A stretch of DNA of 64,000 bases from UBA964 sp031382085 (GTDB lineage: Bacteria; Pseudomonadota; Gammaproteobacteria; Steroidobacterales; Steroidobacteraceae), in NCBI GenBank assembly GCA_031382085.1, contig JANMYM010000015.1, positions 1 to 64,000 on the forward strand, given 5' to 3'. The notes beneath the pieces are model-generated. The model saw only the letters and a program-made list of their open reading frames with translations, did not search any database and was not told the DNA's origin. The translations under genes and the position numbers were made by a program. This document shows, in pieces, positions 52,089 to 60,574 of the stretch. Each line of letters opens with the position of its first letter. Positions within the stretch are counted from its first letter, which is position 1.

Positions 52089-53078
52089 TCAGGTCCCGGC
52101 TTCCAGCCAGGGCATGCGGGCGCGTAGCGACGCTCCGACTTTTTCGATCGGATGGCTGAGATCCTGCTTCAGCACCTTGTTGTACTTCTTGCGGCCAGTG
52201 TTGTTCTCCTTGATCCAGTTACGCGCAAACTTGCCGGTCTGGATATCGCGCAATACCTCACGCATCGCCTTGCGGCTCGACTTGTTCACAACGCGCGAGC
52301 CGCTGACAAAATCGCCGTACTTGGCGGTCTCGGAAATGAATTTGTGCATCTTCGCGATGCCGCCTTCATGCAGCAGGTCGACGATCAATTTGAGTTCGTG
52401 CATGCATTCATAATAAGCGACTTCCGGCTGGTAACCGGCTTCCACCAGTGTCTCGAAACCCTGCACCACCAATTCGGTAGCGCCGCCACACAGCACCGCC
52501 TGCTCGCCGAACAAATCAGTTTCAGTTTCTTCGCCAAACGTGGTCAGCAACACGCCGCCGCGCGTACCACCAATGCCGTCGGCATAGGCAAGGGCGCGAT
52601 CAAAAGCTGCGCCACTGGCGTCGCTGGCTACGGCGATCAGACAGGGCACGCCGCGCCCTTGTTGATATTGGCGGCGCACCAAGCCACCTGGGCCCTTGGG
52701 CGCAATGAGTACCACGTCCAGATCCTTGCGCGGCTTGATCTGCTTGAAGTGGATGTTGAACCCGTGCGCAAACAACAGCACCGCGCCCTGTTTGAGATTG
52801 GGCAGAATCGACGCGTAGACCGTTTTCTGCATCAGATCGGGAACCAACATGGCGACGACAGTTGCGCCAAGTACCGCTTTTTCCGGTACGTCTACGGCCA
52901 GACCATCGCGCTTGGCCTGCTTCCAGCTGGCCCCCTTGCGGACACCGACCACAACGTCATAACCACTGTCTTTCAGGTTCAGCGCATGCGCACGGCCCTG
53001 ACTGCCATAGCCCAGCACGCAAATCCTGGCGCCCTTGAGCGCTTTACGATTGACGTCCTTCCTGCCAAATATTTTCAT
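52089..53078 (-). CDS. ilvC: Ketol-acid reductoisomerase (class I)
   Basis: A 329-residue class I KARI: Rossmann loop CVLGYGSQGRAHALNLKDSG, VAMLVPDLMQ, DVVLIAPKGPGGLVR, TFGEETETDLFGEQAVLCGG and AYYECMHELKLIVDLLHEGG, the Mg-binding helices. It turns acetolactate into dihydroxyisovalerate for Val, Leu and Ile. ATG 53078 has GGGAG upstream; the ORF extended to 53384 would run through the attenuator. It is preceded by a terminator-attenuator and leader peptide. Confidence 0.95.
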   Translation of the reverse strand: MKIFGRKDVNRKALKGARICVLGYGSQGRAHALNLKDSGYDVVVGVRKGASWKQAKRDGLAVDVPEKAVLGATVVAMLVPDLMQKTVYASILPNLKQGAVLLFAHGFNIHFKQIKPRKDLDVVLIAPKGPGGLVRRQYQQGRGVPCLIAVASDASGAAFDRALAYADGIGGTRGGVLLTTFGEETETDLFGEQAVLCGGATELVVQGFETLVEAGYQPEVAYYECMHELKLIVDLLHEGGIAKMHKFISETAKYGDFVSGSRVVNKSSRKAMREVLRDIQTGKFARNWIKENNTGRKKYNKVLKQDLSHPIEKVGASLRARMPWLEAGT

Positions 53079-53102
53079 GATCGACTCCCGTTTGCCAAAC
53101 CC

Positions 53103-53141
53103 AAAAAAAATCCCGCTTCGGCTGGTAAAGCCGGAGCGGGA
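53103..53141 (-). terminator. Attenuator terminator upstream of ilvC
   Basis: Read leftwards, a 13-bp stem with one mismatch (53129-53141 with 53111-53123) and a short loop is followed by eight consecutive T residues (A-run at 53103-53110 on the + strand). This is a textbook intrinsic terminator located 25 bp before ilvC and 29 bp after the leader peptide, as expected for transcription attenuation. Confidence 0.88.
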
Positions 53142-53169
53142 CCTTTGCAACCTGCCGCCCGAATCTTGA

Positions 53170-53289
53170 TCAGAACTTCGTGCGCGCGCCCCGCTCCTGC
53201 TGTGACAGCAGTAGTACCAGGCCCATAAGTAGCGAGTCGCGCACCTCTTGGCGCACGTCAATGACCGGGTGAAAGTACTGGCGAGACAT
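53170..53289 (-). CDS. Leu/Val-rich leader peptide of ilvC-leuACDB (attenuation)
   Basis: A 39-residue ORF, ATG at 53289 to TGA at 53170. Residues 20-28 are LLMGLVLLL, with control codons CTA CTT ATG GGC CTG GTA CTA CTG CTG, then SQQERGARTKF. Six Leu and one Val codon within nine, two of them the rare CTA, mark it as a leader that stalls ribosomes when Leu- or Val-tRNA is low. The terminator lies 29 bp downstream. A -35 TTGACA and a poor -10 TGACAT put initiation close to the ATG, so the leader may have a very short 5' end. Confidence 0.82.
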   Translation of the reverse strand: MSRQYFHPVIDVRQEVRDSLLMGLVLLLSQQERGARTKF

Positions 53290-53356
53290 ATCAAGCGAAT
53301 GTCACCACGACCGAGCTTATCTGTCAACTTCATAAGTGCTTTCAGTACAATGGCTT

Positions 53357-54757
53357 GTGACCGAAAACGCGCCACTATTGCCACCTAACGACCCCGGCAC
53401 CCATCTGCCAGTGTGGCTGGTTACGGCCTCCGGACTGGCGGACTGGATGGCACGGCAGGTCGCCGCGCCCGCAGCGTGGATCAATTCGCAACAATTCACG
53501 GCAGAACGAAACCGACTGCTGGTCTGGCCGGCGCCCGATGGCACGGTCGCAGGTGCGGTCTTCGGCCTGGGGAACCTGCCAAGCGTGGAAACTTTGGGCC
53601 TCTGGCAAGCAGCCGCACTGGCAGATCGTTTGCCGTCGGGGCAGTGGGCATGTCGAACCGTCCTGACTTCCGAAGCGGCAAGCCGCCTGGCCCTGGGTTT
53701 TGGCCTGGGTTCGTACCGTTTTGACAGGTATCGCCGCGTCAAGTCGCCAGCCGCAGCGCAATTGGTGATTCCTGCCGCCGCCGATGCGGTGGCTGTTGGG
53801 CAGCAGTGGCGCGCCCTGACGCGCGCGCGTGATCTCATCAATACACCTGCCAATGACCTTGGGCCGGCCGAACTAGCTGCGGAAGTGCGTGCACTGGCTG
53901 ACCAGTTCGGCGCGCAACTGCGCGTTGTCCGCGGATCGGATCTGCAACGCGACTATCCGATGATCGCCACTGTCGGCCAGGGCAGCGTGCGCGAGCCCTT
54001 GTTGCTGGACCTGACCTGGGGCGCGACGGACGCGCCTAAGGTCAGCCTGGTCGGCAAGGGTGTCTGTTTTGACAGCGGTGGCCTCGACTTGAAGCCATCG
54101 GCAGCCATGCAGCTGATGAAAAAAGATATGGGTGGCGCGGCGTGCGCCCTCGCCACGGCGGAGATGCTGATGGCGAGCAGCGCGCCGATACGGTTGCGGC
54201 TGCTGATCGCGGCGGTGGAAAACAGTGTCGGTTCGAATGCCTATCGTCCAGGCGATGTGCTGAGGTCACGTAAAGGGCTGACAGTAGAAATTGGCAATAC
54301 GGATGCGGAAGGGCGCCTGGTTCTGGCCGATGCCCTGGCGGACGCGGACAGTGAGTCCCCTGCGCTACTGGTCGATTTCGCAACTCTGACGGGTGCGGCC
54401 CGTACCGCGCTGGGACCGGAATTGCCGGCGGCCTTCAGCCCTGACCGCACGTTGTTAGCGGAGCTGGTCGCGGCCGGCGAGGCGATCGACGATCCGGTGT
54501 GGCCGTTACCGCTGTGGATGTCCTACGATGACGACATCGGCAGCAAGGTGGCGGATATAAATAACGTTGCCAGCCACGCGTTCGCCGGCGCAACCATCGG
54601 TGCGCTGTTTCTCAATCGATTTGTGACCGCGACCAAGTGCTGGATTCACCTCGATCTCTACGCGTGGAACGCGCGCGAACGTCCAGGTCGCCCAGTAGGT
54701 GCGGAAGCGCAGTGCGCACGCTCCGTCCTGCGGCTGATCCGCGGCCGGTTCGGCTGA
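53357..54757 (+). CDS. Leucyl aminopeptidase family protein (M17)
   Basis: About 466 residues. The C-terminal catalytic domain has GKGVCFDSGGLDLKPS with the metal-binding Lys/Asp, MKKDMGGAACALATAEML, NSVGSNAYRPGDVLRS and NTDAEGRLVLADALA, the M17 metal-site signature. The N-terminal 150 residues are divergent. The enzyme releases N-terminal residues from peptides. GTG 53357 and GTG 53336 are both in frame; a TACAAT (53346-53351) sits just before the former, suggesting a near-leaderless transcript. It is divergent from the ilv leader. Confidence 0.88.
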   Translation: MTENAPLLPPNDPGTHLPVWLVTASGLADWMARQVAAPAAWINSQQFTAERNRLLVWPAPDGTVAGAVFGLGNLPSVETLGLWQAAALADRLPSGQWACRTVLTSEAASRLALGFGLGSYRFDRYRRVKSPAAAQLVIPAAADAVAVGQQWRALTRARDLINTPANDLGPAELAAEVRALADQFGAQLRVVRGSDLQRDYPMIATVGQGSVREPLLLDLTWGATDAPKVSLVGKGVCFDSGGLDLKPSAAMQLMKKDMGGAACALATAEMLMASSAPIRLRLLIAAVENSVGSNAYRPGDVLRSRKGLTVEIGNTDAEGRLVLADALADADSESPALLVDFATLTGAARTALGPELPAAFSPDRTLLAELVAAGEAIDDPVWPLPLWMSYDDDIGSKVADINNVASHAFAGATIGALFLNRFVTATKCWIHLDLYAWNARERPGRPVGAEAQCARSVLRLIRGRFG

Positions 54758-54761
54758 AACG

Positions 54762-56081
54762 ATGCGCAATACGCGCGCCGCGCCCAGCGCCCCGGCGCTC
54801 CGATTCGCCCATGCGCTTGCGCGCCGAGAATTGCTGCCGTGGATTTTGTTGGGTGTCACGCTGGGTTTGGTGGAGGGTGGCACGGCCGCAGTGCTGCTCA
54901 AGCAACACTTCAGTGGTGCAGGGTCCACGGCCGCGGTCAATTTCGCGGTTAGTGTCGTCAGCGCAGCACCGACCATCGCCAACGTGCTGAGTTTTGCCTG
55001 GGCCAACCTCGGCCACGGACGGCCTCGAGTACCGCTGCTGGTATCGCTGCAGTTGCTGTTTGCGCTGACCGTAGGCCTCATCGGGCTTGCGCCTAACATG
55101 TTAGGCGGCCTGTTATTCACGGTACTGTCAATTCTGGCCGCGCGCATCGTCTGGGCCGGCATCCTGACTTTGCGCTCCGCGGTCTGGATCGCGAACTATC
55201 CGCGCAACACGCTGGCGCGCATGACCGGTCGCATCGTGGTCGGTGGCTCGTTGATGGTCGCGGCCACCAGCGCACTGGTCTCAGCCGCACTGCAATCGGG
55301 GGCGGTCGACACCCGGCGGCTGTATGTAGCGGCGGCGCTGGCGGGAATCGCGGCGGCGTTCCTCTACCGGCGTACCCGCACGCGACGGGAATTCAGGTTG
55401 CTTGGGTCCGAGAATCTTGCCGGTGGCGCAGCGACCGCGTTCAGTCTGCGCGTTTTTCGCGAAGTACTGCGCGATGACAAACCGTTTCGCGATTACATGC
55501 TCTGGATGGGGGTCTACGGCGCAGGCAGTGTGATGATGACATCGCAGCTGATCGTGATCATGACCGACCAGCTTCACCTACCGGGCCAGCAGCAGATCAT
55601 GATGCTCACAGTCATTCCCATGCTGACGCTGCCAGTCTTTGTGCCGTTTTGGGCGCGGATTTTCGATCGCCAGCACACCGTCAGTTTTCGCTCGCAGCAG
55701 GGCTGGGCGATGGTCGGCTCGTATGTCCTGAGCAGCATCGGCGTGTTGTTTGCCTGGCCGCCCGGTCTCTGGACGGGCTCAATATTGTTAGGCGCGGCGC
55801 TGGCTGGAGCCAACTTTGGCTGGAATCTGGGTCATCAGGATTTTGCGGCGCCGGGGCGTGCGCAGCAGTACATGGGCGTGCACGTAACCCTGGCTGGCCT
55901 ACGCGGGCTGATTGCCCCGCCTTTAGGTATGCTCTGCTATCAAGGTCTGGAGACATGGCATCGTGGAGCGGGACGATATTCGATCCTGCTACCTACTGCG
56001 GTGACTGCCGCTGGAGCTTTAGGATTCAATCATTTACGTAAGCAACATAATCTTTCACGTAAACAAAGGCCGTCAACGTAA
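54762..56081 (+). CDS. MFS-type transporter
   Basis: A 439-residue integral membrane protein with about 12 hydrophobic spans: LPWILLGVTLGLVEGGTAAVLLK near the start, a central cytoplasmic loop (RRTRTRREFRLLGSE) and repeating segments such as LGHQDFAAPGRAQQYMGVHVTL. No substrate can be read. It begins 4 bp after pepA and ends 5 bp before ilvD, so it may be co-transcribed with either. The span pattern and RxxxR-type loops fit the major facilitator superfamily. Confidence 0.7.
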   Translation: MRNTRAAPSAPALRFAHALARRELLPWILLGVTLGLVEGGTAAVLLKQHFSGAGSTAAVNFAVSVVSAAPTIANVLSFAWANLGHGRPRVPLLVSLQLLFALTVGLIGLAPNMLGGLLFTVLSILAARIVWAGILTLRSAVWIANYPRNTLARMTGRIVVGGSLMVAATSALVSAALQSGAVDTRRLYVAAALAGIAAAFLYRRTRTRREFRLLGSENLAGGAATAFSLRVFREVLRDDKPFRDYMLWMGVYGAGSVMMTSQLIVIMTDQLHLPGQQQIMMLTVIPMLTLPVFVPFWARIFDRQHTVSFRSQQGWAMVGSYVLSSIGVLFAWPPGLWTGSILLGAALAGANFGWNLGHQDFAAPGRAQQYMGVHVTLAGLRGLIAPPLGMLCYQGLETWHRGAGRYSILLPTAVTAAGALGFNHLRKQHNLSRKQRPST

Positions 56082-56086
56082 TATAT

Positions 56087-57781
56087 ATGCCGAAAGCCAA
56101 GCCCCTTGTTGATCCACGCGCTTTTTCGCGACTGGTTGTAGATGGCGCAAAACAAACCCCATCGCGTGCCATGTTGCGCGCCGTTGGCTTCAAGACCGCG
56201 GATTTCCTGAAGCCTCAGGTGGGTATCGCCTCGACCTGGGCCAATCTGACGCCCTGCAACATGCATATCGACCGCTTGGCGCGTGCAGCGGAGGCGGGTG
56301 TTAATGCCGCAGGTGGGAAAGGTGTGCTTTTCAACACTATCACCGTGTCAGACGGAATTTCCATGGGCTCACCTGGCATGCGCTATTCGCTGGTGTCGCG
56401 TGAAGTCATTGCGGACTCCATTGAGACCGTGGCCGGCGCGGAGGGATTTGATGGCATCGTCGCTATAGGCGGTTGCGATAAAAACATGCCCGGATGTGCC
56501 ATGGCGCTTGCGCGCCTCAATAGGCCGGCGGTGTTTGTCTACGGCGGCACGATCCAGCCCGGCGCCAAGCGCCGCGACATTGTCAGCGTATTCGAAGCGG
56601 TGGGGGCTCATGCGGCCGGCAAAATCGACGATGCCGAACTGGCCGAGGTGGAGCGCACCGCCATTCCCGGGCCTGGCAGTTGCGGTGGCATGTACACCGC
56701 CAACACGATGGCCTCGGCAATCGAGGCGCTGGGACTGTCGTTGTCTAACAGCTCGGCACAGGAAGCAGTCGCGCCCAGCAAGCAGTCGGATTGCCTGCGC
56801 GCCGGAGCGGCGGTGATGGAGCTCATCCGCAAGGGCATTCGGCCGCGCGACATTTTGACGCGCAAAGCCTTTGAAAACGCCATTACCGTGACAATTGCGC
56901 TGGCGGGATCCACCAACGCCGTGCTGCACCTGTTAGCTATTGCGCAGGCGGCACGCGTGCGCCTGACGTTGGATGACTTTACGCGGATCGGAAAGCGTGT
57001 CCCAGTGTTGGCCGATGTCAGGCCCAGCGGCCGCTACGCGATGTCCGACTTGATTGCGATTGGCGGCATCCTGCCGTTGATGAAGAGCCTGCTTGATCGT
57101 GGTTTGTTGCACGGTGACTGCCTGACCGTGACTGGCAAGACCCTGGCCGAAAACCTCGCGGCGGTCGGCGACTACCCAGTGGACCAGGAAATCATCCATT
57201 CCTTTGGCAAGCCGATCAAGAAGGACAGCCATCTGGTCGTGATGTACGGCAACGTCGCTCCGGACGGTGCGGTCGCGAAAATTACCGGCAAGGAAGGACT
57301 GCGATTTGCAGGGCGTGCGCGTGTATTTGACGGCGAAGAAAAGGCAACGGCGGCCATCCTGTCCGATAAGGTCAAGCCGGGCGACGTGGTGGTGATTCGC
57401 TACGAAGGACCGAAGGGGGGGCCTGGCATGCGCGAAATGCTGAGCCCGACCGGCGCTCTGATGGGCCGCGGCCTGGGCGACCAGGTCGCTCTGATTACGG
57501 ACGGCCGATTTTCAGGTGGCAGCCACGGGTTTGTGGTCGGCCATATTTCGCCCGAGGCCGCGGTGGGAGGTCCATTGGCAATGCTGCGCAACGGCGATGC
57601 AATTACCATCGATGCGGTGAAGCGCCGCATCGATGTAGGCGTTTCAGCGGCAGAATTGAAGCGCCGCGGTAAGTCATGGCGCCAACCAAAGGCGTATGCG
57701 CAGCAGGGTGTACTGGCGAAATATGCGCGGGTCGTTAGCAGTGCGTCATTGGGCGCGGTAACAGACGGCGCGCCTGAATAA
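56087..57781 (+). CDS. ilvD: Dihydroxy-acid dehydratase
   Basis: A 564-residue IlvD/Edd protein: VGIASTWANLTPCNMH, FNTITVSDGISMGSPGMRYSLVSREVIADSIE, the cluster Cys in GGCDKNMPGC, PGPGSCGGMYTANTMASA, GSTNAVLHLLAIA and RYEGPKGGPGMREMLSPT, plus TDGRFSGGSHGFVVGHISPEA. It needs a Fe-S cluster and makes the 2-keto acids of Val and Ile/Leu. It follows the transporter by 5 bp. AT-rich ACGTAA repeats lie just before the start. Confidence 0.96.
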   Translation: MPKAKPLVDPRAFSRLVVDGAKQTPSRAMLRAVGFKTADFLKPQVGIASTWANLTPCNMHIDRLARAAEAGVNAAGGKGVLFNTITVSDGISMGSPGMRYSLVSREVIADSIETVAGAEGFDGIVAIGGCDKNMPGCAMALARLNRPAVFVYGGTIQPGAKRRDIVSVFEAVGAHAAGKIDDAELAEVERTAIPGPGSCGGMYTANTMASAIEALGLSLSNSSAQEAVAPSKQSDCLRAGAAVMELIRKGIRPRDILTRKAFENAITVTIALAGSTNAVLHLLAIAQAARVRLTLDDFTRIGKRVPVLADVRPSGRYAMSDLIAIGGILPLMKSLLDRGLLHGDCLTVTGKTLAENLAAVGDYPVDQEIIHSFGKPIKKDSHLVVMYGNVAPDGAVAKITGKEGLRFAGRARVFDGEEKATAAILSDKVKPGDVVVIRYEGPKGGPGMREMLSPTGALMGRGLGDQVALITDGRFSGGSHGFVVGHISPEAAVGGPLAMLRNGDAITIDAVKRRIDVGVSAAELKRRGKSWRQPKAYAQQGVLAKYARVVSSASLGAVTDGAPE

Positions 57782-58111
57782 CCGCAATGTGTCCAGTGGC
57801 AATGTCAGGCTTGGCAGTTTTCGTAAACAGACATTTGTAAACAGAACAGTTGTCTCTGGCATCTGCACCGGCTACAGTTAGTTCCAGTACAGAGGGGCGG
57901 TGGCATTTCACCGCGTCAACAAAAGAAAACGTTCAACCCGCAGGCAGGGATTGGTGCGTTTGAGAAGGTAAGCCGAAGCCCATTCAGATGGGGTTTTGGT
58001 TTGGGGGCAGGATTCGCTATTGCGGTGTGCGGCAGACTTCAGTTAGTGTCGCGCGCCGGTTTTGCGAGGCCCGCGTGTCCGTACAACTGATATGAGTGAC
58101 TGCGTAAACAC
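57782..58111. other. 330-bp gap between ilvD and tonB
   Basis: No convincing ORF. It holds direct repeats GTAAACAGA at 57823-57831 and 57837-57845 (14-bp period), a short stem GCGGTG/CACCGC (57897-57902 and 57909-57914) and a third GTAAACA at 58103-58109 just before the tonB ATG. It probably carries the tonB promoter; no clear -35/-10 pair could be assigned. Confidence 0.5.
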
Positions 58112-58732
58112 ATGACCGCTTACGTTCAAACCAATAGTCAGAGCCGCGTCGCGGTGTTCATCTTCATCGTGTTGGTGCACTTTTTCTTCGGCTGGGCGCT
58201 AATGACCGGCCTGGCACAGAAAGCTGGCATGAAAATTGTCGAGGCGCTGGTGGCGGATATCGTCGAAGAGAAAATTAAAGACGAAAAGCCACCACCGCCG
58301 CCGCCGCCCGAAATGGAGCGCCCGCCGGTGGAAATACCTCCGCCGGAAGTGTCGATCGACATGCCGACCGAGCCTGTCGAGACTACTGCGCTGAGCAACG
58401 TGACGGACAAACCGCAGCCGCCACCACCACCGGCTCCAACGTCTCGGCCCGTGGCGCCGAAAATCAAGTCCATGCCGGCCACCGAAGACTATTACCCGCC
58501 GTCGTCAGTCAGAAATGAAGAGCAGGGCAGCGCGACAGTCGAAGCTTGCGTCGATCCGAAAGGCAAGTTGACCAAGGACCCGGCGATCCGCGCAAGTTCG
58601 GGTTTCCCCAAGCTTGACGAGGCCGCGGTCAAAATGACCCGCGCCGGCCGCTTTGTGGCCGGCACGTTTGAAGGCCAGCCGATGGCCGAGTCCTGCTTTT
58701 CATTCAAGGTCAAGTTTCAGCTGAAAAACTGA
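58112..58732 (+). CDS. tonB: Energy transducer TonB
   Basis: A 206-residue TonB: a short cytoplasmic start, one membrane helix (about 13-33, VAVFIFIVLVHFFFGWALM), a proline-rich periplasmic spacer (about 58-130; KPPPPPPPEMERPP) and a C-terminal TonB domain with VRNEEQGSATVEACVDPKGKLTKDP. It carries the proton-motive energy of ExbB/ExbD to outer-membrane TonB-dependent receptors. ATG 58112 has no strong ribosome site. It is the first gene of the tonB-exbB-exbD-exbD-TPR unit. Confidence 0.92.
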   Translation: MTAYVQTNSQSRVAVFIFIVLVHFFFGWALMTGLAQKAGMKIVEALVADIVEEKIKDEKPPPPPPPEMERPPVEIPPPEVSIDMPTEPVETTALSNVTDKPQPPPPPAPTSRPVAPKIKSMPATEDYYPPSSVRNEEQGSATVEACVDPKGKLTKDPAIRASSGFPKLDEAAVKMTRAGRFVAGTFEGQPMAESCFSFKVKFQLKN

Positions 58733-58805
58733 GAGAATTTCGTTAGGAACCGCACCGGCCCTGCAGGCATGGTGTTTTTTACAAGTCAAATAGTCTGAGG
58801 ACAAT

Positions 58806-59543
58806 ATGCAAGAAGCCGCCGCCGCCGCAGTTCAACAAGCCGCCGAAAGCCCGTACGGTCTGGGACCGTTGTGGGCGCAAGGCGATATCGTCGCCCGCAG
58901 CACCCTGGTCATCCTGGTGATCATGTCGCTGTCTTCCTGGTTCATCATCTTTACGAAGGTGTGGGATCAAAGAAAGTTGCGCAACGCTGCCAATGCAGCT
59001 GAGGGCAAGTTCTGGAGCTCCGGCTCAATCAAGGAAGGCATTGAGCGTCTGCCCAAAGGCGACACGTTTCGCATGATCGCTGAAGATGGCGTGCGCGCCG
59101 CTTCGCACCACGAAGGCCGGCTGACCGACCGCATTGATATGCACGAGTGGATCACGATGTCGTTACAACGCTCATCCGACAGCGTTACCGGCAGCATGAA
59201 TTCCGGTCTCGCATTCCTCGCTTCGGTCGGTTCCACGGCGCCGTTCGTCGGTCTGTTCGGCACGGTGTGGGGTATTCTGAACGCGCTGATTTCGATCGGT
59301 GTCGCCGGTCAGGCCAGCATCGACAAAGTTGCGGGTCCCGTCGGCGAAGCCTTGATCATGACGGCCATCGGCCTGGTCGTCGCAGTGCCAGCGGTCATGG
59401 GCTACAACTGGTTGATTCATCGCAACAAGTTGGTGACCGACAAGGTTCGTTCGTTCGCCGCCGATCTGCATGCCTACCTGGTCAGCGGCGCCCGCGTCGC
59501 TACTGGCAATCCGGCAGCCCCGGCTGCGCCGTTGAAGAAGTAG
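58806..59543 (+). CDS. exbB: Biopolymer transport protein ExbB (MotA/TolQ/ExbB family)
   Basis: A 245-residue three-helix protein: a first membrane span (DIVARSTLVILVIMSLSSWFIIFTKVWD), then LASVGSTAPFVGLFGTVWGILNALISIGVAG and GPVGEALIMTAIGLVVAVPAVMGYNWLIHRN. These are the conserved ExbB/TolQ channel segments. GAGGACAAT precedes ATG 58806. It forms the proton-driven motor with the ExbD proteins and energises the upstream TonB. Confidence 0.94.
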   Translation: MQEAAAAAVQQAAESPYGLGPLWAQGDIVARSTLVILVIMSLSSWFIIFTKVWDQRKLRNAANAAEGKFWSSGSIKEGIERLPKGDTFRMIAEDGVRAASHHEGRLTDRIDMHEWITMSLQRSSDSVTGSMNSGLAFLASVGSTAPFVGLFGTVWGILNALISIGVAGQASIDKVAGPVGEALIMTAIGLVVAVPAVMGYNWLIHRNKLVTDKVRSFAADLHAYLVSGARVATGNPAAPAAPLKK

Positions 59544-59578
59544 ATTCTGACGTTTAGCGCGATCGCAGGAGCGTTGCC

Positions 59579-60016
59579 ATGGGTATGAAAGTAGGGCCGG
59601 CCGAAGAGGAGATGTCAGCGAAGGCTGATATCAATACCACGCCGCTGGTTGACGTCATGCTGGTGATGCTGATCATCTTTCTGGTCACGATTCCCGTGAT
59701 CAACAAGACGGTCAAGGTCGTGCTGCCCAAGGCAGCTAACATCCCCACGGTTACAAAACCGGAAAACATAACGGTTGCGATCGACCGGAACGGCAATATC
59801 TACTGGAACGAGGGGCTGGTACCGGATCGTACCCGGTTGCAGGAGCTGGTGATCTCGGCGGCACGCCAGAATCCGCAACCGGAAGTACATATCCGCGGCG
59901 ACAGTCAAACCCGCTACGAGGCTGTGGGCCGTGTCATGTACGCGATTCAACGTGGTGGAATCGTCAAAGTGGGTTTTATAACGGAACCCGATCGCGGCAT
60001 TCGTGGCGAACGTTAG
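59579..60016 (+). CDS. exbD: Biopolymer transport protein ExbD (copy 1)
   Basis: A 145-residue ExbD/TolR protein: a short cytoplasmic start, ADINTTPLVDVMLVMLIIFLVTIPV with the proton-carrying Asp in the membrane span, and a periplasmic domain with IDRNGNIYWNEGLVP and VHIRGDSQTRYEAVGRVMYA. It lies 35 bp after exbB. Its paralogue follows 30 bp later. Confidence 0.92.
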   Translation: MGMKVGPAEEEMSAKADINTTPLVDVMLVMLIIFLVTIPVINKTVKVVLPKAANIPTVTKPENITVAIDRNGNIYWNEGLVPDRTRLQELVISAARQNPQPEVHIRGDSQTRYEAVGRVMYAIQRGGIVKVGFITEPDRGIRGER

Positions 60017-60046
60017 CAGTCAGGTAGCAGGCGGAGCACAAATATC

Positions 60047-60472
60047 ATGGGAATGAGCGTAGGCCAGAGCAGTGCGGGCGGTGAGATGTGCGACATCAAC
60101 ACCACGCCACTTATTGACGTGATGTTGGTGTTGTTGACGATGCTGATCATCACCTTGCCGGTCATGACGCACGCGGTGAAGCTGGACATGCCGCGCCCGA
60201 ATAACAATCCGCCACCGGTGGTCCCACCCGAAGTCATCGATATCATCATCGATTTTGACGGTACGGTCCTTTGGAACGGCTCCGCGCTCAGCGATCCAAG
60301 TGTGATCGACGGCTACTTCCGCCAGGAGCGCGACAAGGATCCTCAACCCGAAGTGCATTTGCGGCCCGATAAGCGTTCGCGCTATGGGACGGTTGCCAGG
60401 GTACTTGCGTCGGCGCAACGCAACCGAATGAAAAAAATCGGTTTCGTCAACGTGGCGGAGTTCCGCGAGTAG
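60047..60472 (+). CDS. exbD: Biopolymer transport protein ExbD (copy 2)
   Basis: A 141-residue ExbD: CDINTTPLIDVMLVLLTMLIITLPV with the conserved membrane Asp, and a periplasmic part with IIIDFDGTVLWNGSALSD and VHLRPDKRSRYGTVARVLASAQRN. It differs from copy 1 at many periplasmic positions, so it is not a recent duplicate. Twin ExbD genes are known in TonB loci of Xanthomonas-like bacteria. A strong terminator lies 39 bp after it, although the next gene continues in the same direction. Confidence 0.92.
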   Translation: MGMSVGQSSAGGEMCDINTTPLIDVMLVLLTMLIITLPVMTHAVKLDMPRPNNNPPPVVPPEVIDIIIDFDGTVLWNGSALSDPSVIDGYFRQERDKDPQPEVHLRPDKRSRYGTVARVLASAQRNRMKKIGFVNVAEFRE

Positions 60473-60510
60473 GCGCGCGGATTTCGAGAAAATTTGGGAA
60501 CGGTCCTGGT

Positions 60511-60546
60511 CTCGCCGTACTCTTATGAGTACGGCGAGTTTTCATT
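60511..60546 (+). terminator. Strong intrinsic terminator after exbD copy 2
   Basis: A perfect 12-bp stem (60511-60522 with 60527-60538) with the loop TTAT is followed by TTTTCATTT. It is a textbook terminator, so the TPR gene downstream is expected to be transcribed by read-through or from its own promoter. Confidence 0.88.
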
Positions 60547-60574
60547 TGAGACTTGCAATTAGACGAGGGTGATC

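Noticed and set aside
51112..53228. Two plus-strand ORFs of 433 and 358 codons
   Set aside because: Both are antisense to leuA and ilvC, which have clear catalytic motifs on the minus strand; the frames show no recognisable domain.
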